Below are positions 5,567 through 7,848 of a stretch of DNA of 7,848 bases, piece by piece. The notes under the pieces are model-generated. The model searched no databases. It was not told the origin of the DNA and saw only the letters and a list, made by a program, of their open reading frames with translations. Source of the stretch: Hyphomicrobiales bacterium (GTDB lineage: Bacteria > Pseudomonadota > Alphaproteobacteria > Rhizobiales > Xanthobacteraceae); the NCBI GenBank assembly GCA_003164375.1, contig PLTE01000240.1:1-7848 (forward strand), in the 5' to 3' direction. Position 1 is the stretch's first letter; each line of letters opens with the position of its first letter. A program made the position numbers and the translations under genes.

Positions 5567-5599
5567 GGCGGTACCTCGCAAGCCTCACCCGGTAAACAA

Positions 5600-5614
5600 G
5601 CCCCGGATCGGGGC
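5600..5614. repeat. Short hairpin in the DUF2865 leader
   Basis: GCCCCG (5600-5605) and CGGGGC (5609-5614) form a perfect six-base-pair stem with a three-base loop, 34 bases upstream of the GTG start of the DUF2865 gene on the minus strand. It has no T-tract and may simply be leader structure. Confidence 0.35.
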
Positions 5615-5630
5615 GCACACCCGGCTTGAT

Positions 5631-5656
5631 AACTGTGTCGCAGGCGGGAATGTTCC
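5631..5656 (-). promoter_or_regulatory. Possible general-stress (EcfG-type) promoter for the DUF2865 gene
   Basis: On the minus strand GGAAC (5656-5652) is followed after 17 bases by AGTT (5634-5631). The alphaproteobacterial EcfG sigma factors recognise GGAAC-N16/17-CGTT, so this matches except for the first base of the -10 motif. Its position would give a leader of about 60 bases before the DUF2865 start. The GGAAC also lies in the small palindrome GGGAA-TG-TTCCC (5646-5657), so another regulator is possible. The match is short and could be chance. Confidence 0.3.
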
Positions 5657-5706
5657 CACCGTTTTGCAGCGTCAGCATGGCGGAAAAGGTTCAACTTCGG
5701 GTGCCC

Positions 5707-5721
5707 GGCCGCATAGCGGCC
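5707..5721. repeat. Short perfect hairpin in the gap between the transporter and DUF2865
   Basis: GGCCGC (5707-5712) and GCGGCC (5716-5721) are exact reverse complements around a three-base ATA loop. It lies in the 231-bp gap with no convincing gene, upstream of the candidate stress promoter. It could be part of the 3' end of the transporter message; there is no adjacent T-run. Confidence 0.35.
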
Positions 5722-5761
5722 AACCGATTTGCGGCTATGGCAAAGAAAGAGTGAATGCCGA

Positions 5762-5779
5762 CTTCCCTGCGCCGGGAAG
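5762..5779 (-). terminator. Candidate terminator hairpin after the transporter gene
   Basis: CTTCCC (5762-5767) and GGGAAG (5774-5779) form a six-base-pair stem with a six-base loop, starting about 18 bases after the transporter stop codon on the minus strand. A T-rich tract (CTCTTTCTTT on the minus strand) follows only some 10 bases later, so this is not a classical intrinsic terminator; Rho-dependent termination or 3'-end protection is equally possible. Confidence 0.3.
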
Positions 5780-5797
5780 CCGGGAATATCGGCGCCC

Positions 5798-7135
5798 TCA
5801 GAAATAGCGCAGCCACACGTAAATCTGGCAGATCAGGATCGAAACCACCGTCATCGGCAAGGCGTAGAGGGTGTATTTGACGAAGCCAAACGCGATGCCG
5901 TTGCGCTCGGCGATGCCGGCGACGGTGAGGTTCGCCGAAGCGCCGACCAGCGTGCCGTTGCCACCGAGGCAGGAGCCGAGCGACAGACACCACCACAATG
6001 GCGCGATGTGATCCGGCGTGCCGTAGGCCGGCGCCGCGCTTTTGAGCAGCGGGATCATGGTGGCGACCAGCGGAATATTGTCGATCAGCGCGGAGAACAG
6101 CGCCGAGGTCCACAGAATGGTGTAGCCGGCGGCGGCGAGATTGTCGCCGGTCGCGGCGACGAGCTTGCCGGCGAGGAGCTGCAACAAGCCGCTGACCTCG
6201 ACCGCATGCACCACAATGAACAGACCGATGAAGAAGAAGATCGTGATCCACTCGACCTCGGTGAGGGTTCTGGCGACGTTATCGGATTGGACGTCGGGGT
6301 GATGCTCCCAATTGTCGAGCAGCATCAATAAAGCCGCTCCCCCCATCGCGATGGTCGCCGGCTCGAGATGCAATGTGTCCTCGAAGATCAGCGCGACGAT
6401 CAACAGCGCCAGCACCGCGACGGACTGGATGAGCAACGGCCGATCGACGATGGCGCCGCGCGCATCCATGGTCATGACGCGCAATCGGTTCTCGATGGTG
6501 GCCGACGTCGCGCGGCCCCAGATCAGGTGGGTCATCAGCACCTGCGCCGCGAACACCACGATAACGACAGGGCCGAGATTGTAGAGAAAGGCGTTGAAAT
6601 GCAGCCCGGCGAGCGATCCGATCATGATATTGGGCGGATCGCCGATCAGCGTCGCGGTGCCGCCGATATTGGACGCCAGCACTTCCGCGAACAGAAACGG
6701 ATAAGGCGGAATCTTCAGCTCGCGCGTGATGGCAAAGGTGACCGGCGCCACCAACAGCGCGGTGGCGACGTTGTTTAGGAGCGCGGAAATAATGCAGGTC
6801 ACCAGCTGCAGCAGAACGAGGAGCGCGGCGGGGTGCGCCCGCGCCAATTGCGCCGCCGCGATCGCGACAAACTGGAAGATGCCGGAACGCTGCGCGATCG
6901 ACATGATGATCATCAGGCCGGCAAGCGTGCCGACGGTGTTCCAATCGACTCCCTTGAGCGCTTCGGCCTGATCGAGCGCGCCGGACAGCACCACTACCCC
7001 GGCGGCGATGAGCGCGATAATGGCGCGGTTCAACTGGTCCCAGATGATGGCCACGTAGGTCACGCACAGCATGGCCGTCGACACCCACATCGGGTTGAGG
7101 CCGAAGATAATATGCGGCGTGAAATGATCGGTCAC
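5798..7135 (-). CDS. ArsB/NhaD/P-protein superfamily ion transporter (Na+/H+ antiporter or anion permease)
   Basis: A 445-residue inner-membrane protein with about 11-12 hydrophobic segments. It has two inverted halves, each with the family's re-entrant motif pair: ALLNNVATALLVAP (118-131) and ASNIGGTATLIGDPPN (154-169) in the first, and SALIDNIPLVATMIPLL (348-364) and GGNGTLVGASAN (391-402) in the second. These mark the ion-transporter superfamily that includes ArsB, NhaD and the melanosomal P protein; the GDPPN signature is closest to the P-protein/NhaD side. Substrate could be Na+/H+, arsenite or a dicarboxylate. No arsenic genes are nearby, and the upstream partner is a cation/H+ antiporter, so cation exchange is my first guess. 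The start is GTG at 7135, with AAGG seven bases upstream; Met16 is an alternative. It lies 58 bp downstream of the chaA-like gene on the same strand, so the two are probably co-transcribed. Confidence 0.85.
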   Translation of the reverse strand: MTDHFTPHIIFGLNPMWVSTAMLCVTYVAIIWDQLNRAIIALIAAGVVVLSGALDQAEALKGVDWNTVGTLAGLMIIMSIAQRSGIFQFVAIAAAQLARAHPAALLVLLQLVTCIISALLNNVATALLVAPVTFAITRELKIPPYPFLFAEVLASNIGGTATLIGDPPNIMIGSLAGLHFNAFLYNLGPVVIVVFAAQVLMTHLIWGRATSATIENRLRVMTMDARGAIVDRPLLIQSVAVLALLIVALIFEDTLHLEPATIAMGGAALLMLLDNWEHHPDVQSDNVARTLTEVEWITIFFFIGLFIVVHAVEVSGLLQLLAGKLVAATGDNLAAAGYTILWTSALFSALIDNIPLVATMIPLLKSAAPAYGTPDHIAPLWWCLSLGSCLGGNGTLVGASANLTVAGIAERNGIAFGFVKYTLYALPMTVVSILICQIYVWLRYF

Positions 7136-7193
7136 GGCTGAGCCTTAGGCGCATTCATTCGCGCAGCGCAGTGTCGTCACCAGTGAAGAACCG

Positions 7194-7848
7194 TCACGGC
7201 ACGAACACAAGGAATAAAAACGTCGCGAACACCACGAGATGAACAAGGCCGGCCAGAATATTGGTGCGGCCGGAGCCCAAGGTGAGCAGGCTTAAGAACA
7301 GCGTGAGCGCAAGCAAGAGCGTATCGCGCGCCGAAATGCCGATGGCGATCTCTTTGCCGAGGATGATGTTGGTGACCGCGACCGCAGGGATCGTCAGCCC
7401 GATGGTCGCAAGCGACGAGCCCAGCGCCAGATTGAGGCTCTTCTGCAACACGTCGCGCCGTGCCGCCTGCACGGCGCTGATGCTTTCCGGAGCCAGCACG
7501 ATCATAGCGATGATGATGCCGGCGACCGCCTGCGGCGCGCCGACTTTATCGAGGCCCGCTTGCAAGATCACCGCAAATTTCTTCGCTAGCAGGATCACCC
7601 CGCACAATGCCACCAGCAGCAGCACCGTGCTGACGGCGACGGCGCGGTTGGACGGATAGACGTGATGCCCGTCGGGCGCCGTCTTATCCTCGGCGCGAAA
7701 ATAATCGGCGTGCCGCGAGGTCTGGATGAAGAGAAACGTGGCGTAAAGAATGACGGTAATGACGCTGACGAAGATGAGCTGCGCGGTCGAGAAGTAAGGC
7801 CCGGGCACCGCAAGCGTATAATTCGGCAAGACCAAAGTGAGGATCGAA
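7194..7848 (-). CDS. chaA: Partial CDS, C-terminal half of a ChaA-type Ca2+(Na+)/H+ antiporter
   Basis: The stop codon is at 7196-7194 and the frame remains open to the right edge (its first readable residues are SILTLVLPNY), so the N-terminal half lies outside the window; full-length ChaA is about 360 residues and about 218 are visible here. The visible part has some six hydrophobic segments. It contains the second alpha-repeat of cation/Ca2+ exchangers: a GIIIAMIVLAPESISAVQAA stretch with the acidic Glu of the APES motif, followed by a segment with QKSLNLALGSSLATIGLTIP, both highly typical of ChaA. Such proteins export Ca2+, Na+ or K+ in exchange for protons and help at alkaline pH or high salt. 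A TTG inside the frame at 7835 is not a real start. It is likely the first-translated partner of the ArsB-like transporter located 58 bp downstream. Confidence 0.88.
   Translation of the reverse strand, partial: SILTLVLPNYTLAVPGPYFSTAQLIFVSVITVILYATFLFIQTSRHADYFRAEDKTAPDGHHVYPSNRAVAVSTVLLLVALCGVILLAKKFAVILQAGLDKVGAPQAVAGIIIAMIVLAPESISAVQAARRDVLQKSLNLALGSSLATIGLTIPAVAVTNIILGKEIAIGISARDTLLLALTLFLSLLTLGSGRTNILAGLVHLVVFATFLFLVFVP

Noticed and set aside
5567..5581. TTG start at 5581 for the DUF2865 protein
   Set aside because: No properly spaced ribosome site; the GAGGT within this stretch fits the GTG at 5566 instead.
5677..5754. 25-residue open frame on the plus strand (MAEKVQLRVPGRIAANRF...)
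   Set aside because: No ribosome binding site before its ATG, and its sequence is dominated by the GGCCGC/GCGGCC palindrome. It could be a gene remnant, but nothing supports translation.
7131..7200. GTCACGGC repeated at 7131-7138 and 7193-7200
   Set aside because: Only 8 bp long, one copy overlaps the transporter start codon and the other the chaA stop codon; likely chance in GC-rich sequence.
7194..7835. A complete 213-residue small transporter starting at 7835
   Set aside because: The apparent start is an internal TTG; the frame continues open to the window edge and the domain content is only the second half of a ChaA-type protein.
1..7848. Search for CRISPR arrays, tRNA or rRNA genes, insertion sequences and phage genes
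   Set aside because: I saw no regularly spaced repeats, no tRNA-like cloverleaf, no transposase or integrase motifs and no long terminal inverted repeats.

Overview
The window looks like a chromosomal stretch of a high-GC alphaproteobacterium of the Hyphomicrobiales (Bradyrhizobium / Rhodopseudomonas / Xanthobacteraceae-like). The reasons are the high GC content (40 of 60 bases in 4321-4380, for example), a DUF2865-type exported protein of a kind I know from this group, and an intergenic palindrome at 3327-3371 whose arms (GCATGATC ... GATCATGC enclosing CCGAAA ... TTTCGG) match a repeat common in Bradyrhizobium-like genomes. The assignment rests on recognition, not on a search.

Layout. Positions 1-1236 (minus strand): the first codons of a protein resembling the FAD subunit of molybdenum hydroxylases, preceded by a complete zinc-dependent alcohol dehydrogenase, tightly coupled with a 10-base gap. 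Positions 1237-1390: a divergent control region with a three-copy 12-bp tandem repeat in the dehydrogenase leader, an inverted repeat and a direct-repeat candidate operator. Positions 1391-2058 (plus strand): a vapBC-type toxin-antitoxin pair with overlapping genes and clearly lower GC than its surroundings, so probably acquired. Positions 2094-3711 (minus strand): a class A FAD aromatic-ring monooxygenase and, upstream of it, a small Rieske ferredoxin, separated by the palindromic element. Positions 3712-3767: a 56-bp divergent intergenic region with a TATATATA box exactly at its centre. Positions 3768-4862 (plus strand): an L-2-hydroxyglutarate-oxidase-like FAD oxidoreductase. Positions 4847-5566 (minus strand): a secreted cysteine-rich DUF2865 protein whose 3' end overlaps the previous gene by 16 bp. 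Positions 5798-7848 (minus strand): an ArsB/NhaD/P-protein-type 12-helix-class transporter and, upstream, the C-terminal half of a ChaA-type Ca2+(Na+)/H+ antiporter cut by the window edge.

How the genes may work together. The minus-strand genes between 1 and 3711 (Rieske ferredoxin, ring hydroxylase, dehydrogenase, molybdenum-hydroxylase FAD subunit) read as part of a catabolic cluster for aromatic or heteroaromatic compounds, interrupted by the toxin-antitoxin pair on the other strand; the substrate cannot be told from the sequence. The two transporters form a probable ion-homeostasis operon. I found no CRISPR array, tRNA, rRNA, insertion sequence or phage genes. Most of the window is ordinary accessory metabolism, and no clearly new multi-gene system is visible. 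The more interesting points are in the control regions and in the unusual pairing of Rieske protein and flavin hydroxylase.
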